Assembly (NCBI GenBank): GCA_903858055.1
Contig: CAIOHM010000260.1
Span: 1 to 13,143 of the forward strand
DNA from: an uncultured delta proteobacterium
GTDB lineage: Bacteria > Myxococcota_A > Polyangia > Polyangiales > Polyangiaceae
Direction: 5' to 3'
DNA length: 13,143 bases
Shown here: positions 7,045 to 13,143 of the stretch, one piece after another
Layout: each line of letters begins with the position of its first letter
Numbering within the stretch: the first letter of the stretch is position 1
Translations under genes and position numbers: made by a program
The notes under the pieces: generated by a model
The model's input: the letters and a program-made list of their open reading frames with translations, nothing else
Database searches by the model: none
Told to the model about the DNA's origin: nothing

Positions 7045-8556
7045 GTGGCAAGCCCGCGCGCGAGCGGCGCGCTCAATGAAGGAAATGTCGAGGAAATCCT
7101 CGCGCGTTCGCTGCGCGTCCTCGCGGCGCTGAGCGTCGTCTCGGCGGTGACGAGCCTCACGTTCTTCCACCCCGACGAGCACCACCAGGTGGTCGAGTTT
7201 GCAGGGTTCAAGCTCGGGTTCACGCGCGCCGACGAGCTTCCGTGGGAGTACGCCGCGCGCATCCGTCCGTGGCTGCAGCCTGCACTCTACACGCTTCTCG
7301 GAAAGCTTCTCCTGGCGCTCGGCCTCGAGGATCGCTTCCTGCTCCTCGCGGGCTTTCGGCTTGCCACCGCGGCGATCGCGATCGCGGCGCTCGCGCGTCT
7401 CTCGCGCGTGGCCGTGCGCGAACTCCCGAGCGAACGCATGCGTCGCGCCTACGCGGCGCTGCTGCCGTGGGTCGGCTTCTTTCCCTACCTCTTCGCGCGC
7501 ACCTCCTCCGAGACGCTCAGCGGCGCGTGCCTCGCGGTGGCAGTCTCGCTCGCCTGGGATACGCGCACCTTCGGTTGGCGTGAGGCTTCCGTGTGCGGCG
7601 TCTTCCTCGGGCTCGCGTTCGAGGCGCGCTTTCAGAGCGCCTTCGCGTCGGTCGGCCTCGTCGCGTGGCTCGCGGTCGTGCGCCGTGTGTCGGCCCTCCG
7701 CCTGGGCGGCCTCGTGGGCGGGGGCGTGCTCGTGCTCGCCTGCGCCGCCGTCGTCGACCGCTGGGGCTACGGCGCGTGGGTCTTCCCGCCGCTCGCGTAC
7801 GTCCGCGAAAACTTGGTCAACGGCGTCGCGAACACCTTCGGCCGCGATCCGTTTTGGGCCTACCCCGTGCTCGTCGTCGTGAACGTCTTCGCTCCGCTCG
7901 CGGTCGCCTGCGTCGCGGCGGCGGGGGTCGCGGCGGTGCGCTTTCCGCGCCATGTGAGCACGTTCGTCCTCGTTCCGTTCGTCGTCGCGCACTCGCTCGT
8001 GGCGCACAAAGAAGAGCGCTTCCTCTTCCCGCTCGCGTTCCTCGTGCCCGTGCTCCTCGTGCTCGCGTTCGTCACGCGCCGCGAGGGTCCCGTGTTCCCG
8101 CGACCGCTCCGCGCGGCGCTCGCGCTCTCGCTGGTCGTCATGGTCGCGCAGCTCGTGCGTCCGCTCGGCTTTCGCGCTCAGTTCCACTTCGCGCGCGCGC
8201 TCGCGGAGGCGCCGCTCGCGGGCGAGGTCGCGATCGTGCTCCCGGGCAGCGAATACCCTCGCTATCCGTTCTTGCGCACGAACGAGCTCCACCTCGAGCC
8301 CCACGCGGGTGCGTGCCTGCCGGCCTCGACCACGCTCGTCTACGGCGAGAGCCCCGTGCTCGCAATGCCGCCGAGCTGCAACGGCGAGCCCCTTGCGGCC
8401 GAGGTCGTCGCGAGCGAGTTGCCGTTCGTCCACCACGAATCTTGGGCACGCACGGCGGCCGCCTTCACCGCGCGCTGGAACGCGCTGCGAAGCCGAGGTC
8501 TGCCGCTGCCATGGCTGCACTTCGCGACGCTCGCGCGCGTCGCACCGAAGGGTTGA
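7045..8556 (+). CDS. GT22-type (Alg9/PIG-B-like) membrane mannosyltransferase
   Basis: A 503-residue polytopic GT-C enzyme with the landmarks of family GT22, whose known members (Alg9, Alg12, PIG-B, Smp3) use dolichyl-phosphate-mannose to mannosylate lipid-linked glycans or GPI precursors. Seen are H42-P-D-E-H-H-Q48 in the first outer loop (D44 the expected catalytic acid), W67-E-Y-A-A-R-I-R-P-W-L-Q-P79, R152-T-S-S-E-T157, F193-E-A-R-F-Q, a D239-R-W-G-Y-G-x-W segment leading to N263-T-F-G-R-D-P-F, and the late H321-K-E-E-R-F-L-F-P motif. About ten hydrophobic segments are visible. In a bacterium the donor would be a polyprenyl-phosphate sugar; mannose is inferred from the family. The GTG start abuts the exporter stop codon, so both are made from one message and probably act on one lipid. 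The C-terminal ~100 residues form a less hydrophobic domain with several cysteines that I do not recognise. Confidence 0.85.
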   Translation: MASPRASGALNEGNVEEILARSLRVLAALSVVSAVTSLTFFHPDEHHQVVEFAGFKLGFTRADELPWEYAARIRPWLQPALYTLLGKLLLALGLEDRFLLLAGFRLATAAIAIAALARLSRVAVRELPSERMRRAYAALLPWVGFFPYLFARTSSETLSGACLAVAVSLAWDTRTFGWREASVCGVFLGLAFEARFQSAFASVGLVAWLAVVRRVSALRLGGLVGGGVLVLACAAVVDRWGYGAWVFPPLAYVRENLVNGVANTFGRDPFWAYPVLVVVNVFAPLAVACVAAAGVAAVRFPRHVSTFVLVPFVVAHSLVAHKEERFLFPLAFLVPVLLVLAFVTRREGPVFPRPLRAALALSLVVMVAQLVRPLGFRAQFHFARALAEAPLAGEVAIVLPGSEYPRYPFLRTNELHLEPHAGACLPASTTLVYGESPVLAMPPSCNGEPLAAEVVASELPFVHHESWARTAAAFTARWNALRSRGLPLPWLHFATLARVAPKG

Positions 8557-8607
8557 GCGCCGCCGCCTTCGCTCCCGCGGGCTCGAGCGGAGCCGCTCAG
8601 GCGCTCA
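8554..8607. terminator. Putative bidirectional hairpin terminator between convergent genes
   Basis: The outer arms TGAGCGCC (8554-8561) and GGCGCTCA (8600-8607) are perfect 8-bp inverted repeats. A second hairpin, GAGCGG-AG-CCGCTC (8585-8598), lies between them. The + strand TGA of the GT22-like gene and the - strand TGA of the Sel1 gene are the first bases of the two arms. There is no U-tract on either side, so intrinsic termination in the E. coli sense is uncertain; the position between convergent genes is the main support. Confidence 0.45.
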
Positions 8608-9465
8608 CTTGGCGGCTTGGCCGCTGCACCAGCTCGACTCTTTCTCGCACGCGCGCGCGTAGAGCTCGTTCGCCTTCTCTTGGCTCTTCGCGACGCCGAG
8701 CCCCTTTTCGTAGAGGCGCGCGAGCTCGCCGCAGCCGGCGCGCGAGTCGGTCTTGCAGCCGGTCTCGTAGAGGCGCGCCGCGAGGTCCATCTTGACGGGC
8801 ACGCCCTCGCCGCCCTGGTAGGAGCGGCCCGCGCTCACGCACGCGTAGCCGTTGCCGCTCATGCAGGCGCGCTCGAAGAGCTCCACGGCCTTCTTCGGGT
8901 TCGAGCTCACGCCCTTGCCCTCGCGGTAGAGGGCGCCGAGCTTGTTGCAGCCCACGGGCTCACCGGCGCTGCACGCCTTCTCGAAGAGCGAGGCCGCCTT
9001 GCCCTCGTCGCGGTCCGTGGCGATGCCGAGCTGGTAGAAGGTGCCGAGCGAGGTGCAGGCGTCGCCCACCTGCGCGTCGCAGCCCTTGGCGTAGAGGTCC
9101 TTCGCCTTGGCGTAGTCTTGCGCCACGCCGCGCCCGCGCTCGTAGGCGAAGCCCAGGAAGGTGCAACCGCGGCCGGTGCCGAGCGTGCACGCGCGCTCGT
9201 AGAGGTCGATGGCCTTCGAGCCGTCTTGCCACACGCCGTTGCCTTGCACGTAGCGGAGGCCGAGGTCGGCGCAGGCCATGCCGTCGCCGCCGTCGCACAT
9301 GCGTTGGAGGATCGCGACCTTCTTGGCCTCGACGGCGGCGGTGTCCGCGCCCTGGGTCACGGGAGCTTTCGCGGCGGGGATCTCTTCGCAGGCCGCGAGG
9401 AGGCTCGCCACGGCGAGGGTGACGAAGGCGAACGGGCGAACGGACGAAGAGACGAGACGCGTCAT
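8605..9465 (-). CDS. Sel1-repeat (SLR) lipoprotein with paired cysteines
   Basis: A 286-residue predicted lipoprotein. The signal peptide (residues 1-25) ends in the lipobox L23-A-A-C26, followed by E27-E28, so it would be lipidated and exported; E at +2 does not suggest inner-membrane retention by the E. coli rule. Residues ~50-283 are about six and a half Sel1-like TPR-type repeats, each helix-turn-helix and of the form A-x2-L-[YF]-x2-[AG]-C-x7-C-x2-L-[GA]-x-x-Y. Such repeats form a superhelical protein-binding scaffold, and cysteine-paired versions resemble the Helicobacter Hcp proteins, in which each pair forms a disulfide. The binding partner is unknown. The start is supported by AGGGAG (9470-9475) four bases before the ATG. 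It lies downstream of pyruvate kinase on the same strand after a 119-bp gap, so it may have its own promoter, though I see no clear one. It is convergent with the GT22-like gene. Confidence 0.92.
   Translation of the reverse strand: MTRLVSSSVRPFAFVTLAVASLLAACEEIPAAKAPVTQGADTAAVEAKKVAILQRMCDGGDGMACADLGLRYVQGNGVWQDGSKAIDLYERACTLGTGRGCTFLGFAYERGRGVAQDYAKAKDLYAKGCDAQVGDACTSLGTFYQLGIATDRDEGKAASLFEKACSAGEPVGCNKLGALYREGKGVSSNPKKAVELFERACMSGNGYACVSAGRSYQGGEGVPVKMDLAARLYETGCKTDSRAGCGELARLYEKGLGVAKSQEKANELYARACEKESSWCSGQAAK
8626..9297 (-). repeat. 108-bp (36-residue) Sel1 repeat array
   Basis: Within the lipoprotein, first cysteines fall at residues 57, 93, 129, 165, 201, 237 and 273, exactly 36 apart, and second cysteines at 65, 101, 137, 173, 209 and 245 (CX7C), with the last unit shortened to C273-X6-C280. 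The array therefore has a strict 108-bp coding period with no insertions, though the units are diverged in nucleotide sequence. Confidence 0.9.
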
Positions 9466-9584
9466 GACACTCCCTAATTGCCGCGATTCCACCACGGATC
9501 GCCCGCGGTGTCGACTCGCGCCCGCAAAGAGCACGCGCGCAGGTTTCGCACCAAACGCGCGGCTCCGTCCCGGCAGCGTGAGGC

Positions 9585-10994
9585 TCACCCCACGACGTGG
9601 ACGCGGATCGTGTTCGTGCTGCCGGAGACGCCCATGGGCGCGCCGAAGACGATGACGATGCGCTCGCCGGGGGAGGCGAGGCCCGAGGCGAGGAGGTCCG
9701 CCGTGCACCAATCGACGAGGCGATCGGAGTCCGTGATGTTGGGCATCTCGCGCGGGAGCACGCCCCAGTAGAGCGCCATGCGACGCAGCGTGCGCTGATT
9801 TGGAGAGAACGCGATGATGGGCATCGGCGGGCGCGCGAGGCTCACGTTGTGCGCCGACCAGCCGCTCTCCGTAAAGGCGACGATGTATTTTGCACCAATC
9901 TCGCGAGCGGTGTTCACGGCGCCGCGGGCGACGGCCTCGGGGATGGCGGCGGCGCGCGAGGCGTGCTGCGTGGGCTCCGTGTAGGGCGACGCCTCGGCCT
10001 GCATGCAGATGCGGCTCATCATGGAGGCCGCGAGGAAGGGGTAGCTCCCGCTCGCGGTCTCGCCCGAGAGCATGACGGCGTCCGTGCCGGAAAACACGGC
10101 GTTTGCGACGTCCGAGGACTCCGCACGCGTCGGGCGCGTGGAGGTCGTCATCGACTGGAGCATCTCGGTGGCGACGATGGCTTGCTTGCGCAGGCGCCGC
10201 GCCACGCCGAGGATCTGGCGCTGAATGACGGGCACGCGCTCCGGCGGGAACTCGACGCCGAGGTCGCCGCGCGCGACCATGACCGCGTCGCTCACGGAGA
10301 CGATGGCCTCGAGGCGATCGACGGCGTCGGGCGTCTCGATCTTCGCGACGATCGGCGTCGGTTGGCCCCAGGCCTCACAGATCTCGCGGATGTGGCGGAT
10401 GTCGTCCGGGTGGCGCACGAAGCTCATGGCCACGTAGTCGACGCCCTGGGAGAGACCGAACGCGAGGTCCGCCTTGTCCTTCTCCGTGAGCGCGGAGATG
10501 CGCAGCGTCTTGCTCGGCAGGTGCACGCCGATGTTCGAGCGGATGCCGCCACCCTGCTCGACGGTGCAGAGCACCTTCTCGCCTTCGATGGCGTTTACGC
10601 GGACGACCACGCGCCCGTCGTCGAAGAGGATCGCGTCGCCCACGCGCACGTCGCCGGCGAGGCCCTCGTACGTGATGGGCAGCACGCGCTCGTCGCTGCT
10701 CTCGTTGCCCTCGACGAGCGTGACGTCGACGCCGGCGGGGAGCTCGAAGCGCTGCGGGAACTTCCCCGTGCGGATCTTCGGGCCGCAGAGGTCCTGCAGC
10801 ACGGCGACATGCTGCTTCTTCTCGGCGCACGCCGCGCGCAGGCGCTGCAGGCGCGCCGCGTGCTCCTCGTGGGTTCCATGGGAAAAGTTGAAGCGGGCAA
10901 CGTTCATGCCCGCGTCGATGAGCTGCTTGAGGCCTTCCAGCGAGTCGCAGGCGGGGCCGAGGGTGCAGACGAGCTTCGTCCGGCGGATCGTCAT
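9585..10994 (-). CDS. pyk: Pyruvate kinase
   Basis: A 469-residue pyruvate kinase, the last glycolytic step: phosphoenolpyruvate + ADP to pyruvate + ATP in the cytoplasm. The order of motifs is complete: R5-T-K-L-V-C-T-L-G-P; A33-R-F-N-F-S-H-G (substrate and cation loop); G71-P-K-I-R-T-G; the B-domain lid (about 80-165); V216-A-K218-I-E220 with the catalytic Lys and metal Glu; V240-A-R-G-D244-L-G-V-E (second metal acid); A275-T-E-M-L-Q-S-M; the S-G-E-T-A-S-G segment; and a C-terminal domain ending G458-S-T-N-T-I-R-V. Length is usual for bacterial enzymes. K73 sits where potassium-dependent enzymes have Glu, suggesting activity without K+. The ATG at 10994 is chosen because the conserved N-terminus starts there; an in-frame ATG at 11042 would add 16 residues. 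Neither has a clear ribosome binding site. It is divergent from lysA. Confidence 0.97.
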   Translation of the reverse strand: MTIRRTKLVCTLGPACDSLEGLKQLIDAGMNVARFNFSHGTHEEHAARLQRLRAACAEKKQHVAVLQDLCGPKIRTGKFPQRFELPAGVDVTLVEGNESSDERVLPITYEGLAGDVRVGDAILFDDGRVVVRVNAIEGEKVLCTVEQGGGIRSNIGVHLPSKTLRISALTEKDKADLAFGLSQGVDYVAMSFVRHPDDIRHIREICEAWGQPTPIVAKIETPDAVDRLEAIVSVSDAVMVARGDLGVEFPPERVPVIQRQILGVARRLRKQAIVATEMLQSMTTSTRPTRAESSDVANAVFSGTDAVMLSGETASGSYPFLAASMMSRICMQAEASPYTEPTQHASRAAAIPEAVARGAVNTAREIGAKYIVAFTESGWSAHNVSLARPPMPIIAFSPNQRTLRRMALYWGVLPREMPNITDSDRLVDWCTADLLASGLASPGERIVIVFGAPMGVSGSTNTIRVHVVG

Positions 10995-11111
10995 GGGGCG
11001 CACGATGCCACGACCGGTGGCCACTCGTCCATGAGTCACCATCGCTCGAGGCCAGGAATCGACCGACGCGGTGCGCTTGCGGCGCTCGCTGCGGCGCGTT
11101 ATCGCTCGCCC
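10995..11111. other. Divergent pyk-lysA intergenic region
   Basis: This 117-bp stretch must hold both promoters unless the genes start further upstream (alternative in-frame ATGs at 11042 on - and 11031 on +, which would make the 5' ends overlap). The only symmetric element I see is the short palindrome GTGGCCAC (11017-11024). No recognisable lysine riboswitch or strong sigma-70 boxes are evident. Confidence 0.5.
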
Positions 11112-12371
11112 ATGGTCGACGCCCCCTTCGCACGCTTCGCTGGCGCGGATCTCCCGGAAATCACGTCCTCGCGCGCGACGCCGTTCTACGCCCACGACCT
11201 CGACGGCATGCGGCAAGCGGGGTCGGAGCTCGTCGCGTCGTTCGCGGGCGCCGCGCACCTCGTGGCCTACGCGGTGAAGGCGAACTCGTCCGCGACGGTC
11301 CTCCGCACGCTCCTTGGCGCGGGCACGGGCGCAGACGTCGTGAGCGGCCCCGAGCTCGACCTCGCGCTCCGCTGCGGTGCGCAGCCCGACCGGATCGTCT
11401 TCAGCGGCGTCGCGAAGACCGACGACGAAATCGATCGCGCGATCGCTGCGGGCATCGCGTCGATTCACGTGGAGTCCATCGAGGAGATCGCGCGCGTCGC
11501 GTCACGGGCGCGTGTGCTCGCACGTCGTGCCTCGGTCTCCGTGCGCGTGAACCCGGCCCTCGCGAAGGAGGCGATCGCCACGCACAGCCACGTGGCCACG
11601 GGGCACGACGAAGCGAAGTTCGGGGTGCTCGCCGACGACATGCGCTACGCGATCGCGGCGCTCGCGCGCGAAGGCGACGCGATCGATCCGGTCGGGGTCT
11701 CGGCGCACGTCGGGTCGCAGCTCACGGAGGTCGGGCCCTACCTCGAATCGGCGGCGGCACTGATCGCGATCGCCCAGGAATTTCGCAAGGAGTTCGCGAG
11801 CACCATGCGCCTCGTCGACACGGGCGGCGGCATGGGCATCGACTACGGCGCGGGCTGCGGCGTGGTGCCGGGTGACTTCGTGCGTGCGGTGCGACCGCTC
11901 CTCGAGCGTGCGGGCCTTGGCGACCTCCGCCACGTGATCGAGCCGGGGCGTTGCCTCGTCGCGCCGTACGTCGTGCTCGTCTCGCGCGTCGTGCAGACGA
12001 AGGCGTCGCCGTCGCGCCCGGAGCTCCGCTGGCTCCTCGTGGACGCGGGCATGAACGATCTCTTGCGCCCCGCACTTTATCAGGCAAATCACAGGGTCGC
12101 GGTGATCGCGGGCGGCTCGGGTGAAGCGCGCCCCTGGCGCGTCGTGGGCCCCGTGTGCGAGTCGAGCGATGACTTCGGTCTCCACGAGCTCCCAGAAGGC
12201 GCGCCTGCGATCGTGTGCTTCCGCGACGCCGGCGCCTACGGCTTCACGATGGCGAGCGCCTACAACGGCCGCGCGCTGCCTGGCGAGGTGTTCCTGAGCG
12301 GAGGCCGCGTCGTCCACGAAGTGCCGCGTGCTCCCGCGGAACGTTGGGTCGAAGACCGCTTGAAGGCCTGA
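11112..12371 (+). CDS. lysA: Diaminopimelate decarboxylase
   Basis: A 419-residue PLP enzyme of fold type III that decarboxylates meso-diaminopimelate to L-lysine, the last lysine step. Motifs in order: P24-F-Y-A-H-D near the start; Y53-A-V-K56-A-N-S with the PLP Schiff-base lysine; H199-V-G-S-Q; G238-G-G-M-G (phosphate loop); E277-P-G-R; D311-A-G-M-N-D-L-L-R-P-A-L-Y, characteristic of LysA rather than ornithine or arginine decarboxylases; G347-P-V-C349-E-S-S-D with the partner-subunit active-site cysteine; and D372-A-G-A-Y-G with Y376, then Y384-N-G-R. Length is normal. The ATG at 11112 gives the expected ~24 residues before the barrel; an in-frame ATG at 11031 would add 27 Arg/Ala-rich residues. 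No other dap gene is nearby. It is convergent with the XRE regulator, separated by 24 bp. Confidence 0.95.
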   Translation: MVDAPFARFAGADLPEITSSRATPFYAHDLDGMRQAGSELVASFAGAAHLVAYAVKANSSATVLRTLLGAGTGADVVSGPELDLALRCGAQPDRIVFSGVAKTDDEIDRAIAAGIASIHVESIEEIARVASRARVLARRASVSVRVNPALAKEAIATHSHVATGHDEAKFGVLADDMRYAIAALAREGDAIDPVGVSAHVGSQLTEVGPYLESAAALIAIAQEFRKEFASTMRLVDTGGGMGIDYGAGCGVVPGDFVRAVRPLLERAGLGDLRHVIEPGRCLVAPYVVLVSRVVQTKASPSRPELRWLLVDAGMNDLLRPALYQANHRVAVIAGGSGEARPWRVVGPVCESSDDFGLHELPEGAPAIVCFRDAGAYGFTMASAYNGRALPGEVFLSGGRVVHEVPRAPAERWVEDRLKA

Positions 12372-12395
12372 GCCGGGCCCGCGCGAGCCGCAGCG

Positions 12396-12977
12396 TCAGC
12401 GCTTCGACGACGAGCGTTGGAGCAGGTCGGCCACGTCGCACTCGAGGGCGCGGGCGAGCGCGTCGAGCGTGTCGAGGGTCGCGGCGTGGCGCGTGGACTC
12501 GATGCTCTGCACCTTCGAGCGCGAGAGGCCCGCGCGCGCGGCGAGGTCATGCTGCGAGAGCGCGAGCGCGCGGCGACGCTGGCGCAACACCGCGGCGATG
12601 CGGTCCATCGCGGGATCGCTTCGGAGGCGTCGCGGCGGCGGGAGGGGGCGATGGTCGCGGCGCTCCGGGGCGAGAGGTGCGGGCGAGCTCGTGGCTTCGG
12701 TGCCGATCGCCCGCTCGATCGCCTCGAAGAGCTGGGCGGGGCTCAGGCCCATGGCGGCGGCGGCGCGGAGCAAGCTCTCGAGCGTGGGGTTGCCGTTGCC
12801 GCGCTCGAGGCGCTGGACCTGGCGCACATCGAGATCGCCGCGGTCGGCGAGCTGCTGCGCGGTCTGCCGATGGAGCGCACGCCACCCGCGCATCACCTCG
12901 GCGAGCGCGCGCGCCCACGAGGCGGTGGCGGACGAGGCCTCGCGTGGGAGTTCGGGTGGGCGGCGCGGGCGCGACAC
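12396..12977 (-). CDS. Transcriptional regulator with two XRE-type helix-turn-helix domains
   Basis: A 193-residue (GTG start) predicted DNA-binding protein carrying two separate Cro/C1-type HTH domains. Domain 1 (about 22-88) contains T39-A-Q-Q-L-A-D and V54-Q-R-L-E-R-G-N-x-N-P-T-L. Domain 2 (about 124-186) is the better match: L140-S-Q-H-D-L-A-A-R-A-G-L-S-R-S-K-V-Q-S-I-E. A Pro/Arg-rich linker (about 95-122) joins them. No ligand or sensor domain is present. The GTG at 12977 is preferred because GGAGGA lies 10 nt upstream; in-frame ATGs at 13034, 13055 and 13091 would lengthen the N-terminus with Pro/Arg-rich sequence of no evident fold. Its targets are unknown, and nothing ties it to lysA, with which it converges. 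The two domains could bind two half-sites or arise from duplication. Confidence 0.85.
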   Translation of the reverse strand: MSRPRRPPELPREASSATASWARALAEVMRGWRALHRQTAQQLADRGDLDVRQVQRLERGNGNPTLESLLRAAAAMGLSPAQLFEAIERAIGTEATSSPAPLAPERRDHRPLPPPRRLRSDPAMDRIAAVLRQRRRALALSQHDLAARAGLSRSKVQSIESTRHAATLDTLDALARALECDVADLLQRSSSKR

Positions 12978-12987
12978 GGGACGAACT

Positions 12988-12993
12988 TCCTCC
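12988..12993 (-). promoter_or_regulatory. Shine-Dalgarno for the twin-HTH regulator
   Basis: The minus strand reads GGAGGA here, 10 nt before the GTG at 12977. It is the strongest ribosome binding site in the neighbourhood and decides the start. A TATTCT at 13002-13007 (minus strand) could be a -10 box giving a very short leader, but it has no matching -35. Confidence 0.55.
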
Positions 12994-13053
12994 ACGCACC
13001 GAGAATAGCCACGACGTGTGTGTCGCGGGCGCATGGGTGGGGGCCATGGCGTC

Positions 13054-13081
13054 ATTTTACGGCTCTCGAAGTGCCTTAAAA
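13054..13081 (-). promoter_or_regulatory. Possible sigma-70-like promoter upstream of the twin-HTH regulator
   Basis: On the minus strand TAAAAT (13054-13059) matches the -10 consensus at five of six bases; a weak TTTTAA (13076-13081) lies upstream with a 16-nt spacer. The surrounding 13050-13130 stretch is clearly more AT-rich than the rest of the window, as expected of a promoter region. It would give a leader of about 70 nt to the GTG start. The -35 box matches poorly. Confidence 0.3.
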
Positions 13082-13143
13082 CCTTCAGCAATCAACCGTT
13101 TGTTCGTTCGCTTTGGTGGCTTCAAAAGTGAGGCCGTAGCGGC

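Noticed and set aside
6796..8520. 574-codon open frame on - antisense to the exporter end and GT22-like gene
   Set aside because: Same Arg/Glu-rich shadow composition; the + strand gene has family motifs.
9466..9711. Upstream in-frame extension of the Sel1 lipoprotein
   Set aside because: It would bury the signal peptide and lipobox, overlap pyk, and bypass the AGGGAG ribosome binding site at 9470-9475.
11041..11108. Direct repeat ATCGCTCG at 11041-11048 and 11101-11108, exactly 60 bp apart
   Set aside because: Only 8 bp, made of common high-GC words, with no further copies in the intergenic region.
9597..11111. Long 5' extension of the lysA frame antisense to pyruvate kinase
   Set aside because: The lysA homology begins after 11112, and the extension is an Ala/Arg/Asp-rich shadow of pyk.
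12374..12381. CGGGCCCG palindrome between lysA and the regulator
   Set aside because: No loop or T-tract and too short to support a terminator call.
13062..13079. GG-N10-GC spacing on the minus strand suggesting a sigma-54 promoter
   Set aside because: The -12 element lacks the TT before GC and the -24 element is imperfect; chance match in GC-rich DNA.

Overview
The window is a high-GC stretch of bacterial chromosome with strong G/C bias at third codon positions and tightly packed genes. The gene types (a cysteine-patterned Sel1 lipoprotein, many lipid-dependent glycosyltransferases, a bacterial GT22 enzyme, a twin-HTH XRE regulator) fit a myxobacterium or relative (Myxococcota). That assignment is an inference from style; there is no rRNA or marker-gene proof in the window. 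Ten protein-coding genes are supported, one of them cut by the left edge. I see no tRNA, rRNA, CRISPR array, insertion sequence or phage gene, and no gene-free stretch over 300 bases.

Left part (1-8556): an envelope glycoconjugate region in three transcription units. (i) On +, the C-terminus of a GT4-type glycosyltransferase is followed by a GT87/DUF2029-type integral-membrane glycosyltransferase. (ii) On -, a GT4 glycosyltransferase is followed by a MurJ/MviN-like flippase joined by a 4-base GTGA overlap; the flippase 3' end overlaps the 3' end of the convergent GT87 gene by 29 bp. (iii) On +, an RND/MMPL-type exporter is followed with zero spacing by a GT22-type mannosyltransferase (the family of Alg9, Alg12 and PIG-B, characterised mainly in eukaryotes). 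Together these suggest cytoplasmic sugar addition by GT4 enzymes, flipping of a lipid-linked intermediate, further sugar addition on the outer side of the membrane from polyprenyl-phosphate sugars by GT-C enzymes, and export of the lipid product by the RND protein. The product cannot be read from sequence.

Right part (8554-13143): a 54-bp inverted-repeat segment carries the stop codons of the convergent GT22 and Sel1 genes in its outer arms. The Sel1 lipoprotein has a 36-residue periodicity of cysteine pairs. It is followed by housekeeping metabolism: pyruvate kinase on -, and diaminopimelate decarboxylase divergently on +. The window ends with a small regulator carrying two XRE-type helix-turn-helix domains and an AT-richer upstream region.

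The points most worth follow-up are the fused-looking RND exporter/GT22 pair, the non-canonical residues at the exporter's proton-relay positions, and a flippase that keeps some but apparently not all MurJ cavity charges.
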